Assembly: GCA_037389465.1 (NCBI GenBank)
Contig: JAZARR010000250.1
Coordinates: 2,961,001 to 3,025,000, forward strand
Length of the DNA stretch: 64,000 bases
Reading direction: 5' to 3'
Source: Baylisascaris procyonis
Taxonomy: Eukaryota > Nematoda > Chromadorea > Rhabditida > Ascarididae
How positions within the stretch are numbered: position 1 is the stretch's first letter; each line of letters opens with the position of its first letter. This document shows, piece after piece, positions 14,301 to 25,936 of the stretch. The notes under the pieces were generated by a model, which was not told the origin of the DNA, ran no database searches, and was given only the letters and a program-made list of their open reading frames with translations. Made by a program: the position numbers and the translations under genes.

Positions 14301-14908
14301 AAGAGGAAAATAAAAACGGGAAAAAAGTGAGCAGAAAAGGTAAATTGAATAAAAATTTCTATCGTAAGAAAAGAACTTCGAAATCACTCAAATTAATCGC
14401 TATTTTGGGAAAAATGTTCAACAATAAAAATAATCAAATTAAACGATAGATAGAACATTCCGTATATTCAATGAGAACTAAAAAGATCGAACTAAAATGT
14501 GACTGAATTCAGCATTTTTTTTATACTCTGAAATAAAGTATCTTTAAGCCTCCGACTTAAAATATTTTTAAGAGAGTATAATGAAGTTAAAATAATCTAA
14601 AAATTTTTTTTATTTGCAAAAATTTTTTATTTTCTTAAAACATATTCGAAAACGATATGATTGAATTTTTTGAAATTTAGAATATTTATCCCTCATCATT
14701 ATTATAAAGTACGAGCGCGAGATAATATATTCACTAACCATTAATAGCTTAAGAGAAGATAGTTGAACTTCAAAAAAAAAAATACCTGTGTGATCTTCTG
14801 TAGTCCATTCATTTTTTCGCCTTCACTAACAATCGAATTGTTAGACGAATCGTCTCTATTTGAAGATTGCTTCGTTGATGCCTTATTTCCAAAGGATCGA
14901 TGACCCAT
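11316..14908 (-). CDS. ZNRD2/SSSCA1-like zinc-ribbon protein
   Basis: Six exons, in transcription order: 14786-14908, 13920-14039, 13459-13576, 12930-13066, 11714-11824, 11316-11501. All phases agree, giving about 264 aa from an ATG at 14908 to TAA. The core is MGDLLLRGYTMLNAYCDIC followed by GILMEDRQGVRVCVTC, the four-cysteine ribbon (CxxC...CxxC) and the MGxLLLxGYxML signature of the ZNRD2 (Sjogren syndrome/scleroderma autoantigen 1) family. The N terminus is a Ser/Asn-rich extension, the middle is acidic, and the last exon has a predicted helical tail (ALTAVDEKLRWCSERLAI). It is longer than the human protein (about 200 aa). Family members have been linked to mitosis and centromeres, but the biochemical role is not settled. 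The gene is head-to-head with the large SR gene, about 2 kb apart. Confidence 0.88.
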
Positions 14909-16630
14909 AAAATGTTAAAGAAACCGTCAAAGACGATGAGATGGATAGGCCCAATATATCGGGAAAATTTCAGCTGGAATTATGCACACCTGAGACATTT
15001 TAGTATGATTATGCAATTGCTTGATGGCTTAATAATAAATCGATTATACACTATGAAGTGATAACAAACAATAACTAGATAACGTTATTTGCGAAGATGT
15101 CGGTGAAATTTGTGAAGGAAAGAAGACCCTAATTTCTTTGATAATCAGGGAACGAAAAGCAAAATTCCAAAAATAGTTGTGTCATCTAAAGCTTCTTTGA
15201 GTGAAATTCATTCGATACGCAGGTGATGAATATGTTTTTCAAGGAGTGGACTTATTTTAAGTCTGCCGACGTTGTCTGTAGACTCCCTCAAGAAACGGCT
15301 CTCAAAAATTCCGCTGCTGATTTTAAACCTGTCTTTTTATCTATCCATCGCGAGCAGAACTTGATTTAAATCATGATAATCTGGGGATAAGCTTAATCAG
15401 GATCCGAATGGACAATCGATTTCAGCTATATTAAAGCTGACCTCCTTATCTAGTAGACAGGATCGACTTTTTCACCTCCCTATGGTTATCATTTAGGTTT
15501 GTCCCCTATTTAGGTCCCTATTTTAGTTGTTACAAGGGGGACGGGAGCAGAAATCGTGTTTACCATAGATCTTTTGATGAGTCCTCCACTGCCGATAGAA
15601 TCAAAGAAAAGCACTCAAGCACTCGTTAGACAACAAACATCAACATTCACATATCATTTTAGACCAAACAATTGACGGTAATATTTGGATGAGTGCCAAT
15701 TATCGAAAACAGCAAATCACTATAGAAATCCCATTGAAACATTGCAATAGATGAGCTAAAATCTCGAATAGAGATTACATCATCGACGATATCGCATATA
15801 GATTGTGTGTTATTCATGAGGAATTTCGTTTATATGATCGATTTCTTTCTTTGTATTGATATTTTCGTGATTGTTGTGGTACTGAGCTATTATATTTTGG
15901 GAAATATTTACACGCGCCTGCCATCCCCCTGCATCCTTCCCTCTTTTCCCTTGCAATTTTCAATTGATGCCTATCATCGTGATTTTATGAATTGAAAATT
16001 TTCAGCTCTTTATTAGAAATTAAAAGATCGATATCAACCTATGCTCTAATTACGTTCATTCAATCATTGATGGCCTCTTTTTGACCTCTCTATTCTTCCA
16101 ACCCTCACCTCGTTGTCCCATTTCAAACTAAATTTAATTGCTATTTTTATTTATTTCACTATTTCTTTATTTCACTATTTGGATAATAATCATCGTTTAT
16201 CGCAAACATGAGCTTGGTGAATGCTTTAATTTAATGTACTGATAGTCACACCTTTGCGTTACAAAAAATAGACATCGTCACATGACATAAATGGTAATAT
16301 TCCATTGTGTCTTGAATGTAGTATATATTAATGAACGATCTGTTATAATCAAATGAGTTGTTGTGATCGTGGTGACCTTAATTTTATGTAACAAATTGTT
16401 TTGCTCATATTTGTGTTGACTTTGATATTGATCTCTCCTCATATTGCCTTAGGAACCGTAGCCGAGGATGTAAATAGGCCCCGGTCTTGCTTGCTAATCA
16501 ATGTATGCCTCTTATCGTCTTGAGGTATTGTTACTGGTAATAAACGAACTGGTTGTTTCGGTGACGTTCTTTACATGCGAAAGCGGTTGTAGTATCCTAC
16601 GAAGTATTCTTGTTGCGTTATTCTGCACGG

Positions 16631-16634
<4 letters not shown>

Positions 16635-16694
<60 letters not shown>
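16635..16694. repeat. (TA)n microsatellite
   Basis: About 30 uninterrupted TA units, upstream of the first assigned exon of the SR-rich gene. Confidence 0.98.
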
Positions 16695-16697
<3 letters not shown>

Positions 16698-16900
16698 TTT
16701 AAATAAAACTATTTTGTTTATTTGCATAACATCTAAATAGGGCATACAACAAAAGGCGAATCTTTTATGAGGATGCTGAAAAGGAAGATGAAAGGGAAAT
16801 GATTGAGGGTCTCCTTTGGATCGTATCATCGGGTCGATAAGCGGGATTCATGCTCGAAATTGCTCATGTACATGATATTGGACAAGTACATCCAGATTAT

Positions 16901-16910
16901 ATGTTTTCAG
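16901..16910 (+). promoter_or_regulatory. Splice acceptor (trans- or cis-) before the SR gene start
   Basis: ATGTTTTCAG sits 28 nt before the ATG at 16939, which is a usual spacing for spliced-leader addition in nematodes. The frame stays open back to this acceptor, so it may instead be a cis acceptor with coding sequence further upstream. Confidence 0.45.
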
Positions 16911-16938
16911 GAAGTGCTTATTTTCGGATACTTGGTCG

Positions 16939-19900
16939 ATGAATGAAACTGAAGAAGCAGTAAGCTGTTGTATCGAAGAAGTGCTGAAAAAGAGTGAAGC
17001 TATTCATTGCTCTACTACAGAACAACAGAATCCACTCACTGACGAGAAGAATGAAATCGTTGAAAATTATTCGAACATCGTTGTTAATAAATCAAGTGAA
17101 GTGAGTAGCACAAATGCCGATGATCCAGTCGAGGTTAAAGGCTCTTCCTATCGCGTCGGCACATCTTATGAGCCTCATATTGTTACGGAAGATGAAACGA
17201 CCGATAAATCTGTGTCACCATCACCGGGGACTGAGATATCCGACGTAAGTCTTCCAAATCTGATTTTATTACACCCATTAGCACATCGTATTTAATCTTT
17301 TCTAAGCTTATTATATCTGTTTGAAAAGGATTGTGGTCATGTTATGTCAGTCACAATCGTGAAGTCTGAAAAATTGTCTATATAAACTTTTTAAAACAAT
17401 ATTTCCAAATCGTAAATTAGGAATTTTTAACAAATATTTACAATATTTTTTTTCATTTAACAAATTTTCAGACAAACGGCAATTTTTTACGTGAGGATGA
17501 AGGCGACGAACAAACCTCGAAATCGGCCGATGATACAACACTACGAAGACCAGCTTCTAGCCAAGGTTGTAGACAGCATGCGCAAAGTGTTTAAATCTTT
17601 ATGGTGGTGCTTTTAGTAGTCATCTTTAGTTTTGCATGAGCAACTAAAACAATTGCATCGATATCGACACCACCTACCCTCTAAAGATATAGCAGCTCTA
17701 TCTGTATGACATCCTTCTTAGTGTCAACGGTTAGGTTCCTTCAAGTGCACGGAAATTATCATTATTATTCATCGGTTTTTATTCATTTCAATAACATTAA
17801 ATAGTGGGAAACATTAAAAATATGTGAATAAGGCAGCAAAAACGAGTAAAACGTATGCAAAGCAACGATACAATCGAAAAAAATATGTCGTATTTGAGTT
17901 CAACAGTAGTGTGCAAATTGAAACGACTCAACCGCAATTCAGAAGGTAAACGGGTGGATGCATTGACGGCATTGGAAGGAAATAGCTTCCAAACTTATGC
18001 AACGCAAAACTGGAAACTGTGCAAAATATTGTTTTTGTTATAACGGTTTTTTTTTTTTTTTGGTTTACTTTTGGTGGAATTGAAACGATGGCGATGTGGA
18101 CTATGGGTATGGGCAAATTGAATTATTTTCGAGAGAAAAATGTCGGATAGGTGGTGCACGACTTTGAATTAAAGGATCGAGTATAACCTGAGGCTGCGGT
18201 ATTCTAGTGGTTCCAGATAGTGAGGGTTTTTTAACCTGACAGTATCATTTGACATCTAGGGGCTATGGTAAATTTACGAAAATCAATTCGGTGAAAGTTT
18301 TTTTGAAATTCACTAAGAGTCTAATGTCGGAAACGAAATAAGGTTGCCATGATAGTACAATATTCCAGAATGGCTCGCTAGTAGGTCATGATAGCCTGCA
18401 ATGACCTTCAAAGTTAGTTGTGATATCAAAGTCATAAAAATCTCTCCTTGAGGGTAAAAACTCGCCCCTGACCTGATGATAGAATTGTACTCGAAGTTAA
18501 TATGAACCACATGACATTTTGCATGAGAAAATTTCGGCCGATTGACGATCTTTGATCTTCCTGTGAAATTTCGAACTCCTAAAGAATGTCGTGCAGTAGA
18601 ACGGAAAATTTGAGATCTTCATCGGAAGGATCTGGTATTATGCAGAAAATTTAACGCATTTTTGCAAAAGTTGAATGACGCTAAAACTTTTCATTTTTCA
18701 AGAATAGGTTTTCTTTGTGGGGCATCAATATCCGTGACAGATCACATCAAAAATCTTTGCATAACGAATATTCACAATTTCGCTTTGAACTCTCATATTC
18801 ATCACAGACATTGAACCATCGTAATGTAGAATTACTTGAAGGTCATTTCACTTAGAAAGAATCTGTTACGACATATGAGGATGTTATCTCAAAAATCTTT
18901 CAAACAGAAGAGGTTAAAATAATTGAGCAACAAATATTGAGCTTAATGATTTGTTATCATAAAGTGGCTATGTCAATGTCGGATTGGACCTTCTTCTATC
19001 CACCCATCTAGATTTTACAAGGAAAATTTCAATTTCGAAGGGAATGCTTGTGTGATGACTAATTGAGAAGTTTTCTGCTATTAAAGAATTGCAAATAAAC
19101 GAAATATCATTTATCAAAACTAATGGAAAAGTTTTATTGCCACAAATAGAAGCTTCGACAAGGTTAACAAGAGCGCTACTTTTCGATAAGTTTGTCAACA
19201 AGTGGATAAATATAATCAAATTTTTTACGGTCGGAAAATTAAGGCTTACATCACCGTCAGTTACAATTGCACTGCGTATATAATCCAAGAAGGAAATTCA
19301 TTGCGCTTTATTTGTATGCAACCTGAGATTATTAGCTGATGCTCATCGGGAGGGTTTAGTTACGTCAAAGAACAACTATATCTAAAGTGAATGTTTTATT
19401 TTTATTAGCGCATTGAAGTTGCCATGCGCTTAATTTATGGTCTTCGTAGCAAGGTGGATAGTAAGAGATTTTTGAAGTGCCATCTTCCGCTTGGAGTACA
19501 CCATCATTCTTCACTACCCACATATACTTCAATAGCCTGAGGCGGTAGACAAAACAATGCTAGTAAATGATTTAGTCGGTTTTTCACGCAAAATTTCCTT
19601 CTCTCATAAGATTTGCCAAGAAGACGCCTCGGATGGAATGAGTGAATAAGAACACTTCAAGTTGGAAAAATCTTTCAACTGCTTAGCATACTTCAGAATC
19701 TAGGCCACATCACGAATATCAGCAAAGTCTTGTTTATTGGGCAGCGTTTGTTTTCGTTGTCCTGTAATGTTGGTACTGCCGAAAATCAGCTTCTCAACCA
19801 CTGACATGGTTGCAAGCCATATGGAACACTTGCTTAGGAGTGACGTCGATATCAAGCTTTTCAAACGTTTCGGTATTATCGATTGCGATATAATCTCGAC

Positions 19901-22900
19901 CAATGTGAACAGCACACTATTCGGCTTCGGAAAGCTGCAGTGGTTTAAAATTGGCTAGCAGCAATTTTCGTTAATATTTCGTCGCACAATTCCAGTACCC
20001 TGTCGAATCGTTGTGCTTGCATTGGAAGCATCTGTTTCTGCATTGCAACCATCATACTCAACTACGGTCTCAATGTCGACGCTATCAGAAGCTCAATCAC
20101 CTGTATAAAATCATCCACCAATACGATCAATCCGCCCTTCCTTGCTATCGATACAAAAAAAAAGAGAACGAATGCCATGTTTTTTGAGAACTTCTGCTCC
20201 CAAAGTACGACCGATCGGTTCATGCGGTGTCGTATAAATACGGAAGAAATCGGTAGATGCATCCTACAGAGCGGAATGTAGCCTCCAGCGAATGAGATTT
20301 TCAAGTGGATTTCGAATGGGATTTACATATGTAAATTTATATGCGGATCGTACATCGTCTCAATGGATCTATTATGTTCAGGATGGGAAAATTTTATTTA
20401 CAGCCATCTGTTTCATCAAACAATCTTCGAATACTTCTGCGTTACTCATGCAATTGGTTTTCCTATCCTTGGCATGCCGTTTTTTTCTATCAGCGCTTAA
20501 TATTTTTTTATTATTTCCCATTGCTCGGCATATTTTATATTTTATATCAATACTTCGCATTTATTTTAATGGTGAGGCCATCCTCTCCCTCCCACATAGG
20601 ATGCTTATATTTATCCAATTCTTAATCTTAAATATATGAACGAGAGCAACAAGATAGTTTCGCTGAAATCGTAAAAAAAAATTTGCATATCTACATTACC
20701 CAAATGCTTAATTTTTCACCATATGCTTTAGCAATATTGAGTGAAATCTTAGCGCTCATTGAAGGGTTACAAATTTGCATATACCCTATGAGTTGGCACA
20801 TTCAAACAACAATTTAAGCAGTTTCCTGGTTGTATTCGCTTCTTTCTTGTTGGTGACTTCAATCTTTCGTTACGTTTTCGTTGTAAAATTTACTCTTTAT
20901 TGTGTTTTTATGTCGTATAAAATAGCTTCGTGCAAATCGTTTCCTTATAATTCATTTTATTCTATTAGCTTCCTAATGGCTTATAAATACTTCACCTTTA
21001 TGCATAACTATGAACTTTTTGAGTTTTTATTTTTATTTCAATATAGCGAATGTAGAAAGCAAATAAATTAACAAATTTCCGTGTTCGTTTTTATTTTCGT
21101 TTCTATTTGTTTTCTTCGATGATGTTTTTATTATGATTCCATCGTGCTTTCCACGCCTTCCTTCCGTCATATTTAATCGTTTATGGTAAATTTAGGATTT
21201 GATACCTGGTGATGCTTTTCGTTGAGTAAGATTTTATTAAATAAAGTGGCATTAAATCTTCATGGAAGGGAAAAGACAAGAGTTAGAACAATGGTGAAAG
21301 TTGCGGAATTGCGGATCGATAGAGTTTCAAGAGAGATGAGATGGTGGAGATTATAAAAATGTTACGTGAAATTATAGTTTCAAAATTTGAACATCGAATA
21401 GATCTATTTATAAAGATTCATTTAACTAACACCCATCCATTTCATCCTACCTTAATCCATTGATTTTATTATAGAGCAGCTATATCCCCAACCCTATCGT
21501 TGCTCTCTACTTCTTTGCTCACTTTGATAGTGTTACATTTAACACAATAAATTTAACAATTTTTTTTCACGTTTGTCGGTTACTTATTTTTTCAATATTT
21601 AGTTAAGTTAATTCCAAAATAGCTGATATATTTCGTTCATTTCGGTTTTATTTTTTTCTCTCCGAATTTTGCTCATCTTTTACTAATAAATACTCGTTGA
21701 TTCTAGTAATAAATATATATCTTTATTGTATAACATTTTTATGTGGAATTGCATCGTTGAATTTCAGCGTTCATAATCGCTTTAAAAAAAAGCTTAAAAG
21801 TGGTTGAAACCTTAAAATTTATATCCGATGTTGAGTGTCGTCCACTTAACAGGCTTGCTTGATTTCTTTCATAATTATAGTTATTTATGCCTGAAAGCAG
21901 CTTTAAATACTCGGCAGTACTATTTGACCTTTCTTCAGTGCTGTTATATGCATATAACATTTTGCATTGATATTTTGTCTTATATGCTGTTAAATTTATA
22001 ATATTTTATTGTTGAAATAAATGACGCAGGTATCGTACGTGATCGAGTAACTCTAGACAGTTGGAACTGGCAATTCAATCTAACGAGTTAGTGCGACTAA
22101 TAACCTCAGGGTTTCAAGATCTCTTGTTAATAACAGCTTAGCTTGGGCTGCTTGAACTTAAGCAGCTAGAGCTAATGAGAGCTAGATTTGCAGAAGTTTG
22201 ATACTGCAATGTTTTTAATTTGCTTTCTTATATTCGTTGTTTTTTTTTCAATAGTTTTATATTGTATATAACGATTTCTAATAATTACAGCGCACGAATC
22301 AACAAAAAATACTGGTTGGATATTTCAAGGTGAACATAACGGATACGTATATTATACAGATAGCAGTGGGCAGGTGAGTTGCGCAAATTTTTTCTTAAAT
22401 AAAGACTACATAGAGTTTTTATTTAATTCGCATAACTTTTCCTATTATTTTGGAATATTTCTTTATTTATCACTTTTATTATTGATATTATTATTGTGAA
22501 CGTTTTTATACTTTATTTATCTTAATGTAACATTTTCGAGTCACATTTTAATAATATACCTAACGTTTAAATAATATTAAATAATATCAATGATTTGATG
22601 TGATCAATGTTGAAAGTTTCAATAGTTTTACAGTCAAAAAAAAAAAAAAATCTCATTGATGTCTATAGGATTTGCATTTTTGAATTTCTCTTGTTGTCGC
22701 ATTGATTTTATATTCAAATTTTTGACGACAATTAAAAATTTACAAATTTTTCATCGATAATCGAAATCGGAAATTATATTTCATTGAGAGAAATTTGTTT
22801 CTTTCTTTTTTTTTTTTTCGAATCCGTAAATAAGGCATATGGCGTAAAGCAATCGCTAATAAATATCATTGCATAAACCTGAAAACTTAATTAATAATAC

Positions 22901-25849
22901 TAAGGAGTCAAATCTATAATCGAAGATAATTGAATTGAACTCGTTTTTCTTTTATTTCCGATCCTTAATTTATCAATTTTTTTTAAAGTTGTAGACGATA
23001 AAAAAGTTTCGAGTAAAAAAATCTCGATCATTCAATGGGAAATCTTTGATCGTTATTGGTTACATAGAAGGAAAAATAAAATAATATACAATTTTTTATA
23101 TAATGACTCCCTGTTCCACCTCAGATTCCTGTCTTAAACAAATTTCATCTAACTAGGATAGGTGTGTTAGTGTTTCCTAGAGCAGTTCATCCTCAGGTGT
23201 GTTAGGGACATCTTGATGATCATTCGACTGTCACTTAGGGATGGGGGGGGGGGGGAGGGCTTATGGTAACATCATATGGCATTGTTTATTTTCTGCACTA
23301 TAATGGTTTTAGTTTTATCCTTTTATCTTACCTTGCGATATAGTTTTATCCTTTTATCTCACCTTGCGATATCCATTTTTATAATTAACTTCTCTGTTAT
23401 CGAGATTGATCCAAAGAACATATATCAATGGTAGAGATGAATGTTCTCTATATTATTTTTATATCTTAATTAACATATAATAGTACTTTATGCTAATAGT
23501 ACCTTTAATAAGTGATAAGTGGATATTGTGATAAGCTCATATCTAAATAGATAATCACAACAAAACAGATAACAACTGAGAATGCTTTTATTGATTGATT
23601 GAATTTGATCAACTCATTTATCACTAATTTATTTAAATCAATCGATATTATTCCCTGGTTGAATAAGCAAAGGTGATGGAATGATCTTCTTTAAAGCGTG
23701 CACTATATTGTATGTGCTTAAATTGTGTTGTCTGTTGTCTGTTTCTTCCTAATTTCGTATACTATTTTTATTGTCTTTGTTACTCTTTCTATTCAATCTT
23801 TTATTGAAATAAATATGCACATTGAGCTTATTGCAATGAGCGCTTATGTTTCGGCATTGTACAAAAATGCGCATTTAATGCGGCATTTTTATTGGCGAAT
23901 TGCATCAATTTTATTTTAGATTTAATGCAAAATTATAGATTCTTTTTTTTTTCGTTTTTAGTTTTATTTTATTTTATTTTTATTTATTTATATTTTTTTC
24001 TATTTTCTTTATTTTTTTTTAATTTTCTTGAGTTTTAGAAGCAAATTCCAATATTATGCAAATTGTTTAGTTGTGTTCCTAGATGAAATGTCTGCATATT
24101 GGATACGATAGGCCATTTACAGTATGCAAATGAGTAGTGTTCAATTGATTTTTAGTAGCGTAATTTGATTGCACAACAAATTACACGGCTATTTATAAAT
24201 AGTGTTGGTGGTGTAACTTCAGGTTTTAATGATTAAGTTCAATAACATAAATGAATAAATAAATTGTTGATTTATTTTTAGATATTCAGTGGTTTATGTT
24301 TTTTTTTAGAATTATTCAATAATCTTTCGGATGGAAACTTATCGGAAGGAAAAATAGATTTTTCGATGATTTCAGATATATTTAACAATGGATAACAATA
24401 TTATATTTCTTCTAGTATTATTTTTTAGTTATTAAAATTTGATGAATTATAATTGTGCGAAATGAAAACTAAAATAATTTTCGCTTATCGTTTAATTTAT
24501 TTCGAAATTGAAGTGAAAATTGTATCTTTGATTTTAGCGTTGCTATGATAGTGGATGCCATTTCACTATGGTTTCTCACGGCAACCAAGCAACACTTTAG
24601 TGATCGCAATAAATGCTGTTTTATTTCAATCTAAGTGGTAAAGCTTCGGTGTTTTAAGGTTTATTCAGTGGATCGAAGTGGTTATTGGTATATTCAAGAA
24701 GACAGCGGTGATTTTATACCGTACGATTCATCACTTCATTACGGTAACGTACAACTACAAATGTTCCCGTTGAATGATGATGGACAACCAATATTGCCAT
24801 CGAATGCACAAGGCGAGAAAATATTCCCAACGGATGCCAATCATATGCCAATATTTCCACTCGATCCGAAAACCAATCAACCAACCTTTCCAGTCGACGA
24901 TATCGGCCAACCGGTTTTTCCTAGTGGAGTAAATGGACGTGCCATTGTACCTGTCGATAGTAATGGTACGTTTAAATATTGCACTCTTAGAATTTTTAAT
25001 GAATTTAATTTTAATTTTTATTATTTTCAACTCGAATTTGCAACAACAGATTTTTTGATTTTATTTATGAGCTATTGAACGAGTAAGAAGGAGATTTTTT
25101 TTTAATGCTCTAATTGAAGCGTCATTGTTTATATTTTTCATCGATAAGTGATTCTGCTTGAGAGAATTAAAATTTTTTTAGAACAATTTTTTGCACATAT
25201 CGTTTCGATTCTTGATATATATTTGGGTATAATTATATATACGAGAGCGGTCGGTCAAATATAGTGTTGATATTTCATGTGAGTGTATGAGATATGCATG
25301 TTTTTTTTTTTTTAACGAGCACATGCATGTGATAGTGATTACACATCTGCGCGGGAAAGGGCAAGAGTAGGAGGGCTTTATTCAAAGAGGAGCGCTCATT
25401 TTTCTCTCCTACCTGACAATGAGCTTATATTGAGTTTTTTTTAAAGTTCAATATTGAAAATTACTGGGGGTCTATATTACGAAGAAATACGGTATTTTAC
25501 TGTAAAATGCTCCGCGCATGAAAACAAATGCCGATTTTACGCCCATATTATTTGTAAAACTTAACCAACCATTTGCCACTTTGTGAAGTTTCATCGTACT
25601 GTTAGTGATCTGGCGGGTATGTTGTAGATTAGCATGGTGCAATGGTTCTTTTTGTTTGGACGTTTTGACGTGTAAACACAATATTAGTTAGTTACGAATA
25701 TAAATGAATCAACCATAAATGTATTTCAGTGGATTTGAAGGAAATTTTTGAAAATTGAATAAATTTTATATTTTTAATGAATTGCGAATGTTATTATTAA
25801 TATAATTATTGTTGTCATACTTTTGTTTTGTTCTTGCTATTTATTTATT

Positions 25850-25936
<87 letters not shown>

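Larger units (their letters stand above)
14909..16910. other. Divergent intergenic region
   Basis: Separates the ZNRD2-like start (-) from the large SR gene (+), so promoters for both probably lie here. No motif could be assigned. The short ORF at 15807-15995 is hydrophobic and looks random. A TA microsatellite sits near the right end. Confidence 0.4.

Noticed and set aside
5072..14908. MRM1-like and ZNRD2-like genes as a nematode operon
   Set aside because: Same strand, but about 2.6 kb or more separates them, far above the roughly 100-nt spacing usual in nematode operons.
16501..16829. ORFs with long Ile-Tyr repeats
   Set aside because: Translation of the (TA)n microsatellite; the same applies to the Ile-Tyr ORF at 33038-33229 and the Leu/Tyr/Ile ORFs at 25809-26028.
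16739..16842. Coding-like stretch (RRIFYEDAEKEDEREMIEG) just upstream of the SR gene start
   Set aside because: No donor in a phase that joins the open frame at 16911; left out of the gene model, though an upstream exon is not excluded.
18190..18260. A-box-like TATTCTAGTGGTTCC, considered as a tRNA
   Set aside because: No B box at a suitable distance and no cloverleaf.
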